A stretch of 64,000 bases of DNA from Desulfobacterales bacterium (GCA_030834695.1 JAUQXK010000144.1:35354-99353), one strand, 5' to 3'; positions 23,761-33,664 are shown, numbered from the stretch's first letter. The notes: a model not told the origin generated them from the sequence alone. Numbers and translations are program-made.

Positions 23761-24741
23761 ATGTCCAGCGAGTCTCGCCAGTTGTCCGGCTCGATCAAAG
23801 CGGCCATTCTCATCCGATCCATGGGTGAACAGGCCGCCGCCGCCCTGCTTCATCGTCTGACCCCGGAGGAACGGGAAGTGGTTCAACGCCAGTTGAACCA
23901 AATCGGCTCGCTCTCGCCCGACGTGGTCGACCAGGTCGCGCGCGAGTTTACGTTGATGGCCAGCCATGTGCGCTCCGGAGCCCCTGCGTTGCCGCAGCTG
24001 TCGTCAGGCGGTTCGCCCGGCGCCGCAGAAAATGAGGGCCAGAAAATCCAAGGGCTCGAATCGCTTAAGACGCTGGGCCCGGACGATATTTTCGAACTGA
24101 TCAAGGACGAGCATCCGCAGACCATGGCGGTCGTGCTGATCCACCTCAAGACGGCGGTGGCCAGTGAGATCGTCTCGCTCATGTCCGATGAAATCAAGAC
24201 GGACGTGGCCATGCGCATTGCCAACATGGACAAGGTGGTCGCTTCCATGGTGGACGATGTCAATGAAATCTTCAAGGACATTCTCAAGAACAAAAAGAGC
24301 ACCGTCACGAGCATCAGCGGCGGTGTCGAGCGGCTGGCCGAAATCCTCAATCAGGCCGATGAGATTTCGAGCGAACTGATTCTCAATGAAATTGAGGAGG
24401 CGAACGCCGAGCTCGCGGCGCAGATTAAGCAGAAGATGTTCGTGTTTGAGGATCTGGTGCTGGTCGACGATCGCGGATTCCAAAAACTGCTGCGGCGGGT
24501 GGAGACGAAGGAACTCGCCGTCGCACTCAAAGCGGCCTCCGAAGAAGTCAAGAACAAGGTCTATCGGAACATGTCGGAACGGGCGTCCGAAATGCTGCGA
24601 GAGGAGATGGACACTCTCGGTCCGGTGCGCATGAAAGAAGTATCCGACGCCCAGCAGGCTATCACGGCCATCATCCAGGAAATGGAAGGGAAGGGCGAGG
24701 TAATCATCAGCGGCCGACGCGGGGAACAAATTGTATCTTAA
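23761..24741 (+). CDS. fliG: Rotor switch protein FliG
   Basis: A 326-residue rotor protein with recognisable N, middle and C domains. The EHPQTMAV motif of the middle domain and the C-terminal LVLVDDRGFQKLLRRVETKELAVALK segment carrying the charged torque residues are both present. It binds FliF through its N-domain and FliM through its middle domain, and interacts with the stator. No motA/motB genes lie in this window. Confidence 0.96.
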   Translation: MSSESRQLSGSIKAAILIRSMGEQAAAALLHRLTPEEREVVQRQLNQIGSLSPDVVDQVAREFTLMASHVRSGAPALPQLSSGGSPGAAENEGQKIQGLESLKTLGPDDIFELIKDEHPQTMAVVLIHLKTAVASEIVSLMSDEIKTDVAMRIANMDKVVASMVDDVNEIFKDILKNKKSTVTSISGGVERLAEILNQADEISSELILNEIEEANAELAAQIKQKMFVFEDLVLVDDRGFQKLLRRVETKELAVALKAASEEVKNKVYRNMSERASEMLREEMDTLGPVRMKEVSDAQQAITAIIQEMEGKGEVIISGRRGEQIVS

Positions 24742-24768
24742 CGCCAACGACCGGGTGGGAACACAGTG

Positions 24769-25515
24769 ATGACACCCCCTTCCTTTTACTGCTTTCCGGA
24801 CATCTCGCGAAAAGAGAGTCGGGCGGCGTCTCCGGCGGCGCGGACTCCGGCTGCTTTTCAGCGTCTGGCACCGGGGCCTCGCCCCGACGGATTGCGGTCT
24901 CAGCCGTTCGGAAGCATAGCGCCCGGCCGACCGGGGGCCGCAACGCACGTCCATGCCGAAGACCTCGAACAGGCTGCCTTCTGCCGCGGGTTTTCCGATG
25001 GCGAAAAAAAAGGGTACGAGCAAGGGGAACGCGATGGCCGAGACGCCGCCCTGCAGCAACTCGATCCGGTCCTGCAGAGCCTGCGGCAGATGTTGGCGGA
25101 ATTGGAATCCCTTCGCCGGCGCGAAAGTCGGAACGTCGAAAATGAGTTGGTCGAACTGGCGCTCGCCGTGGCGCGCAAGGTCGTCGGCCAGGAGGTGGCC
25201 GCCCGTCCGGACACCGTGGCCCATCTGCTGCGCGACGCCATCGGCCAGGTCGAACACGCCGGAACTCTCACGATTCGGTTGAATCCGGCCGATTTGGAGC
25301 GGCTGTCCGATGTATCCCCGCAGTTGCTGAACGGCTTGGTCGAGCCCGGACGGGTACGATTCGAGGCGGATGCCAGCCTCAGCGTCGGCGGTTGTTTTAT
25401 CGAAAGCGAGGCCGGAGATATTGATGCGCGAGTGGAGCAGCGATTCCGGGTCGTGGAAGAGGCCTTCCAGGCCGCCGAGAGCACAGACGCAGACATGCCC
25501 GGAGCGCACGGATGA
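24769..25515 (+). CDS. fliH: Export ATPase regulator FliH
   Basis: A 248-residue protein with a variable, Pro-rich N-terminus and the FliH C-terminal core: GFSDGEKKGYEQGERDGRD (Gly-repeat helix), VELALAVARKVVGQEV, and LNPADLERL. It binds and restrains FliI and tethers it to the rotor. ATG 24769 is preferred over the GTG immediately before it. The stop overlaps the fliI start (ATGA), as is common for this pair. Confidence 0.88.
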   Translation: MTPPSFYCFPDISRKESRAASPAARTPAAFQRLAPGPRPDGLRSQPFGSIAPGRPGAATHVHAEDLEQAAFCRGFSDGEKKGYEQGERDGRDAALQQLDPVLQSLRQMLAELESLRRRESRNVENELVELALAVARKVVGQEVAARPDTVAHLLRDAIGQVEHAGTLTIRLNPADLERLSDVSPQLLNGLVEPGRVRFEADASLSVGGCFIESEAGDIDARVEQRFRVVEEAFQAAESTDADMPGAHG

Positions 25516-26840
25516 ACACCGCCATTCGCCTGGACAAATACTTCCGCTGCCTGGAAACGGTCAATCCCATCCAGGTCCAGGGGAAGGTCGCCCAGGTGGT
25601 CGGGTTGGTCGTGGAAAGCGTCGGACCGGCCTGTCGGCTGGGAGCGGTGTGCGACATTTACACCCGCGATAACGTGCGGCCGCTGGTCGCCGAGGCCCTG
25701 GGATTCCGCAATCAGCGGGTGCTGTTGATGCCGCTCGAAGAGATCCGCGGTATTTCTCCGGGCTGCCGCGTCGTTGCCCGCCAGCAGCGAGCGACGGTGG
25801 GCGTCGGTCTCGGATTGCTCGGCCGGGTGATCGACGGATTGGGGCTCCCGCTGGACGGCCGGGGGCCGCTGGACGTTGTCGAAGACTACCCGCTTTACGC
25901 GACCGGCATCAACCCGATGCAACGTCGTCGCATTCACGAACCGCTCGATCTGGGCATCCGCGCCATCAATGGCCTGCTGACCGTGGGTTGCGGCCAGCGG
26001 GTCGGTGTTTTCGCGGGATCCGGAGTCGGAAAAAGCGTGCTGCTCGGCATGATCGCCCGCAACACCGTCGCGGATGTCAACGTCATCGCGCTGATCGGCG
26101 AACGTGGTCGGGAGGTCAATGACTTTATCGAAAAGGATTTGGGCCGGGAAGGGCTTCAACGCTCGGTGGTGGTCGTGGCCACCTCCGACCGGCTGCCGCT
26201 GATTCGCACCCGGGGGGCTTTCCTGGCCACAGCCATCGCCGAATATTTTCGTGACCAAGGCCTCCGGGTCAATCTGATGATGGACTCGGTGACCCGCTTT
26301 GCCATGGCCCAACGGGAAATCGGACTGGCCCTCGGCGAGCCGCCGACGACCAAAGGCTACCCGCCGTCGACCTTCACGCTGCTGCCGAAGCTGCTCGAGC
26401 GGGCGGGGACCGGCAACGGTCCCGGCTCGATTACCGGGCTGTACACGGTCCTGGTGGAAGGCGACGACACGAACGAGCCGATCGCCGATGCGGCGCGCTC
26501 GATCCTCGACGGCCATGTCGTCCTCACCCGCGAGTTGGCCATGCAGAATCATTATCCGGCGATTGACGTGCTGCGCAGCATCAGCCGCGTCATGGATGAT
26601 GTGGTGGACGACCCCCAGCGGCGCAATGCCGGCCGCTTCAAGGAAGCCCTGGCAACGTTCCGCAAGGCCGAAGATCTCATCAACATCGGCGCCTATGTCG
26701 CTGGGAGTAATCCGAAGATCGACTACGCCATCAAGATGATCGATCGGATCAATGCCTACTTGCGGCAGGACATCAGTGAGTCGGTACCCTTAACCGCGGC
26801 GGTTGCGCAGCTGGAGACGCTGTTCGGAACGGCGGCGTGA
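25512..26840 (+). CDS. fliI: Flagellar export ATPase FliI
   Basis: A 442-residue F1-beta-like ATPase. Walker A FAGSGVGKSVLLG lies around residues 168-180, the LIGERGREV segment follows, Walker B is LMMDSVTRFAMAQREIGLALGEPP, and the PPSTFTLLPKLLERAG segment is typical. It energises loading of export substrates into the type III gate. Start overlaps fliH by 4 nt. Confidence 0.97.
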   Translation: MNTAIRLDKYFRCLETVNPIQVQGKVAQVVGLVVESVGPACRLGAVCDIYTRDNVRPLVAEALGFRNQRVLLMPLEEIRGISPGCRVVARQQRATVGVGLGLLGRVIDGLGLPLDGRGPLDVVEDYPLYATGINPMQRRRIHEPLDLGIRAINGLLTVGCGQRVGVFAGSGVGKSVLLGMIARNTVADVNVIALIGERGREVNDFIEKDLGREGLQRSVVVVATSDRLPLIRTRGAFLATAIAEYFRDQGLRVNLMMDSVTRFAMAQREIGLALGEPPTTKGYPPSTFTLLPKLLERAGTGNGPGSITGLYTVLVEGDDTNEPIADAARSILDGHVVLTRELAMQNHYPAIDVLRSISRVMDDVVDDPQRRNAGRFKEALATFRKAEDLINIGAYVAGSNPKIDYAIKMIDRINAYLRQDISESVPLTAAVAQLETLFGTAA

Positions 26841-26967
26841 CATCCGCGCCGGGGTCGTCTTCTTAGAGCCGACTGCGGTGGCGCAACTGAAAGGCCCGGC
26901 CGGTATGTTCTATCATAGATTCCAGAAGCAAGCGACCTGACGACCCCTTACGGTTTCGAACACCGCC

Positions 26968-27411
26968 GTGTTTCATTTCCGCTTCGAAACATTACTGACC
27001 GCTCGCCGGCACGCAGAGGAATGCCTCCAGAAGGAGCTTGCCGAGGCGCGCCGCGCTCTCGTCGACGAACAATCCGCCCTGAAAGATAAGAAGAGCAGCC
27101 GCCGGCAGTGTCTGCAGGAGCAGCGGCGCAAACAGCGCCAGGGCTTTCGTGGGCCGGACATGCTGCTGTACCAGACTTATCTGCAGCGGCTGGAACACGA
27201 CATCGACGTTCAACAGAAGCGCGTTGCGAGCGCCGAACGCAAGGCCGCCCAAAAACGCCAGACCCTGATCGAGGCGGTAAAGAAAAGAAAGATCCTTGAA
27301 AAGCTCAAAGAAAAAGATCAGGAGAGCCACCGTCGGGCGTTGGCTGAGGCCGAACGTAAATTCATCGACGAAATCGCCGCACGGAATTATTCCTCCGCAC
27401 GATCCATCTGA
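26968..27411 (+). CDS. fliJ: Export chaperone/ATPase stalk FliJ
   Basis: A 147-residue, almost entirely coiled-coil protein starting FHFRFETLLTARRHAEE, the usual FliJ opening, with a basic, Arg/Lys/Glu-rich body. In the family it acts as the central stalk of the FliI ring. The start is GTG and no clear Shine-Dalgarno sequence is seen. It follows fliI after 127 bp in which I recognise no promoter. Confidence 0.82.
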   Translation: MFHFRFETLLTARRHAEECLQKELAEARRALVDEQSALKDKKSSRRQCLQEQRRKQRQGFRGPDMLLYQTYLQRLEHDIDVQQKRVASAERKAAQKRQTLIEAVKKRKILEKLKEKDQESHRRALAEAERKFIDEIAARNYSSARSI

Positions 27412-27646
27412 TTGCCTTCCTCAGAACCGCTCGTAGTTGCACGGCGCTGCATGCGATTCAGGGAAAACTTTGCCACCGCGCGGAAAATCTTGCCTGCCGT
27501 TTATCCTGCGCTGGTGGCCGGGCGGGCCCGGACGGCCACGCAAAAAAAAAATAGTAAAACTCGTAGCCGCCCTAACCGTAATTTTTTCAAGCAGTTATGG
27601 AGAAGGCGCTGGCCGAGGCGAAAAGGTTGGCCATGGTAGTAAAGAA

Positions 27647-27662
27647 TGGCATGTTCCCTGCT
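27647..27662 (+). promoter_or_regulatory. Putative sigma-54 promoter of the fliK-flgD-flgE operon
   Basis: TGGCAT-N5-CTGCT with exact GG-N10-GC spacing, 56 nt before the fliK start. The rest of the 27412-27718 gap holds no gene I can support; it includes a run of ten A (27542-27551). Confidence 0.68.
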
Positions 27663-27718
27663 AAACGGAAGACCATATGGAACGCAATACAGTCGAAAAA
27701 AAGGAATAGCGCTCAACA

Positions 27719-29476
27719 ATGACTTCAATGGACATGGGGTTTGAGGCTGCATTGAACGTGGGGTTGCCGCCGCCGGCCGTCGCAGGGCCTGCGGGATCCG
27801 ACGCAACGGCGAACCGCGGGGCCATGTTTCGGGCCGATCGGGCGCAGGATGCGAGATCGGCATGCTTTAAGACAGCATTGCGCGCGGCCGCTCAAAAAGA
27901 CAAAACCGACGCGGCGGTTTCACCTCCCTCGCCGCAAACGTCGGCCTCCGCTGTCTCGAGCGAAGGCGAACCGGCCCCGGAAGCCGATTCGCTTAAATGC
28001 GGTGATATGGATGGCGAAACGAAATCGACCGAACCGCCGGCTGAAACGCAGACACGGGAGAGCATAGAGGCCGTTTGCGGCCAGTGGGTAGAGCCGCTGC
28101 AGGCCGCCTCGCCAGGCGAAGGTTCGGCGTGCAACGCGGTCGAAGGCACAGATGATGCGGCGGACGGCCAAGCCGCCGAGGCAGCCATCCCCAAAGAATC
28201 TGCCGAGTTGCTGGATCTCTTACGCCGACTGCAGGAGTCTTTGGCAGGCAATTCCGCGGATGCGGTCGTTCTGGTCCGCCAGGTAGCCGAGCGGATCGAG
28301 CAATACCAGACTTCCATGGGCGGCGGCGTGGCCCCACGGACGGGCGAGATTGAGGCGGACTTGCTGAGCCAGTTGCGTGACGCACTGGCTGAAGCGGCGC
28401 CGGAACCATCAATCGCGGGTGATGGTGGTTCGGCGGCCCAAGCACTGAAAGCGGCTTCCGAAACAGAAGACCATGCGCCGGCCGGGAAGGAAGCGGACGG
28501 TGTCCGGCGCACGATCGAGGCTGCCGATATTCTTCCCGCGGCCCGTCGCGTTTTGGCCCAGCTTCGGGAGGCGGATCCGGCGCTGCCGAACAGCGCAGCG
28601 GCCACCGATGGTGACGGAGAAGCCCCGGCTGCGCCCGCTGGAACGGCGGCCGGCCTTACCGCCTTGTCCGGAACAGCGGATGCGGCGGCCGGCTACGCTT
28701 CCGCTCAGCGGGCGACCCCGCGCCCTGAGATTGTGCGCAAGGGTGTCGAACCGGAGTCTCACCGGCTGGCCGGTGCGGAGCATGAACGCAGCGCTTCGGT
28801 AGCGGAGACCCGTTTCGAGTCGTCTGCAGAATCGGGTGATTTCAGGCAATCCGCGGACGGCGCCCTGTATTCGAAAACGCCGGCAACGCAGACGCCGGCA
28901 ACCGGCGAAGGGGAGTCCCTGCCCGATGCAGCTGCAGTCACGGCCCGCGAGACGCATCCGTCGCCGGCTACGGAAAGTGGCCTGGAAAAGACCGCCGATG
29001 GCCCATCGGTCTCCCGGGACAAAGAGGCGATGACGGGAACCGGCCGAGCGGGGATCTTTGATCAGATCGTCCAACGCGCGGCGGTTCAGCTCAAAAACGA
29101 CCAGGGCGAAATCAACATCGATCTCAAGCCCGACTTCCTAGGCCGCGTGCGCATGCAGATCCTGACCGAAAACCAGCAGGTCACCGTGCGCATCGTGACG
29201 GAGCTTGCCACCGTCCGGGACATGATCGAGACCGGCTTGAATCAGCTCAAGTCCGAATTGCAGAGCCAGGGACTCCAGGTGGAGCGGCTGGAGGTCGCCG
29301 TAGCGGATGACCACCGCCAACGGGGCTGGCAGCAGGCGAATACCGCACCGGCGTGGAAATCGGCCGCCGGCGGCGACGTTTCAGCGCTGGAACGGCCGGA
29401 CATCGAGGAGCGCTCCGCATCGCTTTACTACCGTCCGCGGTCGAGCGGAACGGCGAGTATCGATATGTTTGTTTAA
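27719..29476 (+). CDS. fliK: Hook-length control protein FliK
   Basis: A 585-residue protein. The first ~430 residues are low-complexity, rich in Ala, Glu, Pro and Gly, as expected of an extended ruler. The C-terminal Flg_hook domain (about 440-545) is clear: QIVQRAAVQLKNDQGEINIDLKP, FLGRVRMQI, ATVRDMIETGLNQLKSELQ. It measures the hook during export and switches specificity through FlhB. Several in-frame ATGs near the start leave the exact N-terminus uncertain. Confidence 0.88.
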   Translation: MTSMDMGFEAALNVGLPPPAVAGPAGSDATANRGAMFRADRAQDARSACFKTALRAAAQKDKTDAAVSPPSPQTSASAVSSEGEPAPEADSLKCGDMDGETKSTEPPAETQTRESIEAVCGQWVEPLQAASPGEGSACNAVEGTDDAADGQAAEAAIPKESAELLDLLRRLQESLAGNSADAVVLVRQVAERIEQYQTSMGGGVAPRTGEIEADLLSQLRDALAEAAPEPSIAGDGGSAAQALKAASETEDHAPAGKEADGVRRTIEAADILPAARRVLAQLREADPALPNSAAATDGDGEAPAAPAGTAAGLTALSGTADAAAGYASAQRATPRPEIVRKGVEPESHRLAGAEHERSASVAETRFESSAESGDFRQSADGALYSKTPATQTPATGEGESLPDAAAVTARETHPSPATESGLEKTADGPSVSRDKEAMTGTGRAGIFDQIVQRAAVQLKNDQGEINIDLKPDFLGRVRMQILTENQQVTVRIVTELATVRDMIETGLNQLKSELQSQGLQVERLEVAVADDHRQRGWQQANTAPAWKSAAGGDVSALERPDIEERSASLYYRPRSSGTASIDMFV

Positions 29477-29540
29477 TCCCGGCCGACCGATGCTCATTCC
29501 GAGCCTCGGCGCGGTCGATTTGACGAAAGAGACGGCACGA

Positions 29541-30227
29541 ATGGAAACCAATACGCTCTCCGGCACTACCAGCAGCAGCGGGACCGCGGCGGCGACGGCC
29601 GCCGCGTCCAAGACGATGGGGAAGGAAGCTTTCCTGACCCTGCTGATTAGCCAGCTGCAGCACCAGGATCCGCTCAATCCGGCGGACAGTACGGAATTCA
29701 CGGCGCAGCTGGCCCAGTTCAGCTCGCTGGAGCAGTTGAGCAACGTCAATGAAAATCTGGAGTCGCTCAAGCTCTACCAGGCCTCCATCAACAACGCCCA
29801 GGCGGTTGCCTTCATCGGCAAGGAGGTCGTCTTCACGGGAAACAGCGTTGAGGTGAAATCCGGGCAGGCCTCCGCCTGCGAATTCGAGCTGGGCGCAGCG
29901 GCCAAGCGCGCGACGGTCAGCATCTATGACGCGACCGGCAATTTCGTCGCCGACATCGAGCGGACCAGCCTCAAGGCGGGCAAACAGAGCGTAACGTGGG
30001 ACGGCCAGGACCGCAACGGCAACCCCGTTGCGGACGGCAACTACACGTTTGAAGTCCAGGCCGAAGGCGCCAACGGCGAAAAACTCGCCGTGACCACCTA
30101 CTCCAAGGGCACCGTGACCGGCATTACCTTCGAAGACGGCATCACCTATCTGGTGGTCGGGGGGAGCAAAGTCGCGATCGGTGACGTCACCCGGATCAAC
30201 CAGGGGGCATCCGCGACTGCTTCATAA
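29541..30227 (+). CDS. flgD: Hook assembly scaffold FlgD
   Basis: About 228 residues. A Thr/Ser/Ala-rich N-terminus precedes the FlgD signature MGKEAFLTLLISQLQHQDPLNP and TEFTAQLAQFSSLEQL. The C-terminus contains a FlgD Ig-like/Tudor region (VTWDGQDRNGNPVADGNYTFEV). It caps the growing hook. ATG 29541 is chosen because it gives the usual short N-terminus; ATG 29490 is an alternative. Confidence 0.93.
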   Translation: METNTLSGTTSSSGTAAATAAASKTMGKEAFLTLLISQLQHQDPLNPADSTEFTAQLAQFSSLEQLSNVNENLESLKLYQASINNAQAVAFIGKEVVFTGNSVEVKSGQASACEFELGAAAKRATVSIYDATGNFVADIERTSLKAGKQSVTWDGQDRNGNPVADGNYTFEVQAEGANGEKLAVTTYSKGTVTGITFEDGITYLVVGGSKVAIGDVTRINQGASATAS

Positions 30228-30269
30228 AGGAAACGTTTCAGTACTCATTCACAACGGAGGAACTCGTCA

Positions 30270-31502
30270 ATGATCGCATCTCTTTACGCCGGCATTTCCG
30301 GCCTCAGCGCCAACGCCACCGCCATGACGGTGATCGGCGACAACATCGCCAACGTCAACACCACGGCTTTTAAAAGCAACCGTTCGCATTTCGCCAACAT
30401 CCTGAGCACCTCGCTGGGCGGGGAGTCGGCCACGGCCGGCGTCGGCCGCGGGGTTGAGTTTTGGGGGGTCAACGCCCAGTGGACCCAGGGGTCGCTCGAA
30501 AACTCCTCCAGCGCCACGGATCTGGCGATCAACGGCAAAGGGTTCTTCATGGTCCAGGACGCCGGCGGCTCCAACTTCTACAGCCGGGCCGGCAACTTCA
30601 CCTTCGACAAAAACGGTTACCTCGTGAATCCGGACGGATTGCAGCTTCAGGGGTACGCCATCGATGGGGACGGCAACATCGGCAGCATCAGCGATATTTA
30701 CATCCCGGGCGAGCGCATTTCCCCGCCGGTCGCCACCACCGAATTCAATTTCGACATCAATCTCAACTCGGGGGCCGTCGACGGCGACACGTACACGACC
30801 GCCCAGACCATGTACGACTCGCTGGGAAATGCCATACCGGTGACCTTCACCTTCACCCGGCAGGCCGCCGCCCAGACCTGGACCGTGACGGGCTCCATAC
30901 CGAGCACCGCCGGGACCGGTGTAACCTTCGATGGTAACGCCAGCATGAACGTCGTCTTCGATGACACCGGCATCATGACCTCACCGGCCGCCGATGTAAC
31001 CGTCGACCTGGCCCTGACCAACGGCGCCAGTCCGCTGTCCGCAACCTGGACAATGCTGGACGATAGCGGCGCCAGTTTTGGCGACATCACCGGATATGCC
31101 TCCGAGTCCGGCACGACCTTTCAGTACCAGGACGGCTATCCGGCCGGCAGCCTGCGCGGCATCAGCGTGGATGAAGCCGGCGTCGTCACAGCGACCTACT
31201 CCAACGGCGAAATGACGCCCATGTTCCAGATCGCACTGGTGGATTTTCCGAGCTACGACGGTCTTACCAAAATGGGCAGGAACCTCTACGCGGAGTCCAT
31301 CGCCTCCGGACAGGCCCTGCCGGGGGTGGCCGGAACCGGTCGTCTAGGCAGCGTGGCGCCCAGCAGCCTGGAGATGTCCAACGTCGACCTGGCCGAGGAG
31401 TTCGTCAAGATGATCACCACCCAACGGGCCTTCCAGGCCAATTCACGGGTGATCACATCGAGCGATGAGATCCTGCAGGAACTGATCAACATCAAGCGAT
31501 AA
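30270..31502 (+). CDS. flgE: Flagellar hook protein FlgE
   Basis: A 410-residue hook subunit. Starts MIASLYAGISGLSANATAM with the INNVNTTAFK-type axial motif (DNIANVNTTAFKSNRSHF), has a FlgE D2-like middle (NLNSGAVDGDTYTTAQTMYDSLGN), and ends with the conserved NVDLAEEFVKMITTQRAFQANSRVITSSDEILQ helix (written in parts here). ACGGAGGA precedes ATG. Last gene before a strong hairpin, so probably the end of the fliK-flgD-flgE unit. Confidence 0.95.
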   Translation: MIASLYAGISGLSANATAMTVIGDNIANVNTTAFKSNRSHFANILSTSLGGESATAGVGRGVEFWGVNAQWTQGSLENSSSATDLAINGKGFFMVQDAGGSNFYSRAGNFTFDKNGYLVNPDGLQLQGYAIDGDGNIGSISDIYIPGERISPPVATTEFNFDINLNSGAVDGDTYTTAQTMYDSLGNAIPVTFTFTRQAAAQTWTVTGSIPSTAGTGVTFDGNASMNVVFDDTGIMTSPAADVTVDLALTNGASPLSATWTMLDDSGASFGDITGYASESGTTFQYQDGYPAGSLRGISVDEAGVVTATYSNGEMTPMFQIALVDFPSYDGLTKMGRNLYAESIASGQALPGVAGTGRLGSVAPSSLEMSNVDLAEEFVKMITTQRAFQANSRVITSSDEILQELINIKR

Positions 31503-31569
31503 GCGCCGTGATGCGTTCGTTCGGTGCGCGTACGACTGACGCCATCGAAGCGAACAACGGCGGCTGACC

Positions 31570-31599
31570 GGCGGCGGGCGCCCGAATGCGCCCGCCGCC
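31570..31599 (+). terminator. GC-rich hairpin after flgE
   Basis: GGCGGCGGGCGC and GCGCCCGCCGCC form a perfect 12-bp stem with a 6-nt loop, 67 nt after the flgE stop. There is no T tract, so termination may be Rho-assisted or the hairpin may stabilise the 3' end. Confidence 0.65.
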
Positions 31600-31790
31600 G
31601 CCCGCATTCCTGCCCTGAACGCCGTTACGTCAAAGACTTGACTCCACCGGCCGGTCTGGTCAGGCCGCCGGCGGCGTCCATCGATACCCCATGCCGCGGC
31701 GCACCGTTCCAATCCTGCCGCGGCCTTAGCCGTGCATCCTCCTGCATCGCCGCGGCGATTCCTTCCATGCGTCGGTTTCAATTCGGATAA

Positions 31791-31806
31791 TGGCACAATC
31801 CTTGCT
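31791..31806 (+). promoter_or_regulatory. Sigma-54 promoter of the fliL operon
   Basis: TGGCAC-N5-TTGCT is a full match to the -24/-12 consensus with exact spacing, 80 nt before fliL. Together with the hairpin at 31570 it accounts for the 384-bp gap 31503-31886; nothing else is recognised there. Confidence 0.88.
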
Positions 31807-31886
31807 GCGCTCTGACTGAAGCTGAGGCATCCGCACGCCATGTCAACGGCGGCGCGCTGGAGGAAAGGGACGGCCAAGGAGAGGTC

Positions 31887-32354
31887 ATGTCAAACAAACT
31901 GGTCATCATTCTCATCGGTGTTTTGTTTGTTTTGGTTTTGGGTATGGGCGGCGGAATGTACATGCTGTGGACCAAGCTATCGGCCGTCAGTGCCCTCACG
32001 GTGAACCCGGAGAACGACAAGCAGGCCGAAAAGACCAAGCCCGAACAGGCCGGGAAGGTCATCGCGATGGACACGTTTATCGTCAACCTGGCCGATCCGG
32101 GCGCCAACCGCTACCTGCGGGTCACCATGGACGTCGAGGTGACCGGCGGAAAGACACCCGAGGAGGAAATCAATCGAAGGACCTCCCAGTTGAGGGATGC
32201 GATCCTGATGATTCTGCCCACCAAGAAATTTTCAGATATCGTCTCCACCGAAGGCAAGACCGCGCTGCGCGACGAGCTCATCGGTGCCCTGAACACCCTG
32301 TTGACCACGTCAAAGGTCTCGCGCATCTACTTCAAGGAATTCGTCATCCAATAG
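31887..32354 (+). CDS. fliL: Stator-associated protein FliL
   Basis: A 155-residue protein with one N-terminal transmembrane helix (residues about 6-28, VIILIGVLFVLVLGMGGGMY) and a periplasmic domain (DTFIVNLADPGANRYLRVTMDVEV, LRDAILMILPTKKFSDI) typical of FliL. It surrounds and supports the stator. AAGGAGAGG precedes ATG. First gene of the fliLMNOPQR-flhB run. Confidence 0.93.
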   Translation: MSNKLVIILIGVLFVLVLGMGGGMYMLWTKLSAVSALTVNPENDKQAEKTKPEQAGKVIAMDTFIVNLADPGANRYLRVTMDVEVTGGKTPEEEINRRTSQLRDAILMILPTKKFSDIVSTEGKTALRDELIGALNTLLTTSKVSRIYFKEFVIQ

Positions 32355-32366
32355 GCAGGGACCGGC

Positions 32367-33344
32367 ATGCCCGACCAGATTCTCACTCAAGAGGAAATCG
32401 ACGCTCTCCTATCCGCCATGGACCGGGGGGACGTCGACGTCGAACAGGAGAAGGGGGAGCCGGAGGCCACCCCCTACAACCTGACCTCCCAGAACACCAT
32501 GCTCCGGGACCAGTTCAGCGCCCTGGAGGAAGTCTACGACAAGTTCGCTGCGCTGCTCAACAGCGCTCTGTCGTCTATGCTGCAACGTTCCATCGAGGTC
32601 GAGTTCGTGTCCAACGAGATCGTCAAATACCAGGAGTGCATCCACGCCTTCTCCGCCCCCACGAGCTTTATCATCTTCACCATGGAGCCGCTCATCGGCT
32701 CGGCCTTGCTGGCGATCGAACCCGGCCTGGTGTTTTCGCTGATCGATTGCATGTTCGGCGGCAAAGGCAAACCGCTCAGCCGTATGCGCGATTTCACCCA
32801 GCTCGAACAACGCATGATCCATAAGCTGGCGCTGGAGATGCTGGGGCAGCTGCAAAAGGCCTGGCAGATCGTTCAGCCGGTCAAGATCAGCGTCAAGAAA
32901 ACCGAAAGCAAGCCGGAATACGTACACCTGGTGTCCCCGAACGACATGATGGTCGTCATCGTTTTCGCGGTGAAGGGCAAGGAGTTCTCCGGCAATGTCC
33001 ACTTCTGCATCTCCTACCTGATGCTCGAACCCATCAAAGAAAAACTGTCCTCGAAATATCAGCGCGAGAAAGATATCGAAAACACCTGGAGTCAGCAGCT
33101 GCAACGCCTGCTCCATGACACCCCGGTCAGTTTGATCGCCGAACTCGGGCGGACGCAGCAGACGGTTGGGGCGATCCTGAACATGCAGCAGGACGATGTC
33201 ATTCTGCTGCCCACCGGTCCGGAGGATTCGATCGTCATCAGTGTCGACCATGTTCCCAAATACCTCGCCTACCCGGGGGTGATCAAAGGCAACCGGGCGG
33301 TTGAGATTTCAGAGCTGCTGGCTCCCAACGGAGGCAACGCATAA
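32367..33344 (+). CDS. fliM: Rotor switch protein FliM
   Basis: A 325-residue C-ring protein. The N-terminal ILTQEEIDALLSAM peptide is the CheY-P docking site. A CheC-like middle domain and a C-terminal SpoA domain (PVSLIAELGRTQQTVGAILNMQQDDVI in pieces) follow. It couples the chemotaxis signal from CheY to rotation direction. It starts 12 nt after fliL. Confidence 0.96.
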   Translation: MPDQILTQEEIDALLSAMDRGDVDVEQEKGEPEATPYNLTSQNTMLRDQFSALEEVYDKFAALLNSALSSMLQRSIEVEFVSNEIVKYQECIHAFSAPTSFIIFTMEPLIGSALLAIEPGLVFSLIDCMFGGKGKPLSRMRDFTQLEQRMIHKLALEMLGQLQKAWQIVQPVKISVKKTESKPEYVHLVSPNDMMVVIVFAVKGKEFSGNVHFCISYLMLEPIKEKLSSKYQREKDIENTWSQQLQRLLHDTPVSLIAELGRTQQTVGAILNMQQDDVILLPTGPEDSIVISVDHVPKYLAYPGVIKGNRAVEISELLAPNGGNA

Positions 33345-33346
33345 CG

Positions 33347-33664
33347 ATGGCGACATCCGTCGACAAGAAAAGCGAATCGACCCGGCCGGCGGAATCCCCC
33401 GCCGGGGGCAACATGGAGTTCATTCTGGATATCCCGCTGGAGGTCACGGTGGAGCTCGGGCGCACGAAGCTGTTGATCAACGAACTGCTCAAGCTCGGCC
33501 AGGGGTCGGTGATTGAATTGTCGAAGCTCGCCGGCGAAACCCTGGAAGTGCTGGCCAATCAGAAACTGATCGCGCGCGGCGAGGCCGTGGTTATCAACGA
33601 GAAGTTCGGCGTTCGTCTGACCGAAGTGGTCAGCCCGATGGAACGCATCGAGAGGCTGCGATGA
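33347..33664 (+). CDS. fliN: Rotor switch protein FliN
   Basis: A 105-residue protein with a disordered N-terminus (~20 residues) and one SpoA domain (DIPLEVTVELGRTKLLI, LLKLGQGSVIEL, NQKLIARGEAVVINEKFGVRL). It forms the base of the C-ring with FliM and docks FliH. It lacks the phosphatase domain found in FliY-type homologues, consistent with separate CheX-type genes in the window. Confidence 0.96.
   Translation: MATSVDKKSESTRPAESPAGGNMEFILDIPLEVTVELGRTKLLINELLKLGQGSVIELSKLAGETLEVLANQKLIARGEAVVINEKFGVRLTEVVSPMERIERLR

Noticed and set aside
24004..26552. Two long minus-strand frames (501 and 550 residues) under fliG-fliH-fliI
   Set aside because: They mirror clear flagellar genes, have no ribosome-binding sites and overlap each other.
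27542..27551. Run of ten A residues as a phase-variation tract
   Set aside because: It lies in non-coding sequence about 100 bp before the fliK promoter and cannot shift a frame.
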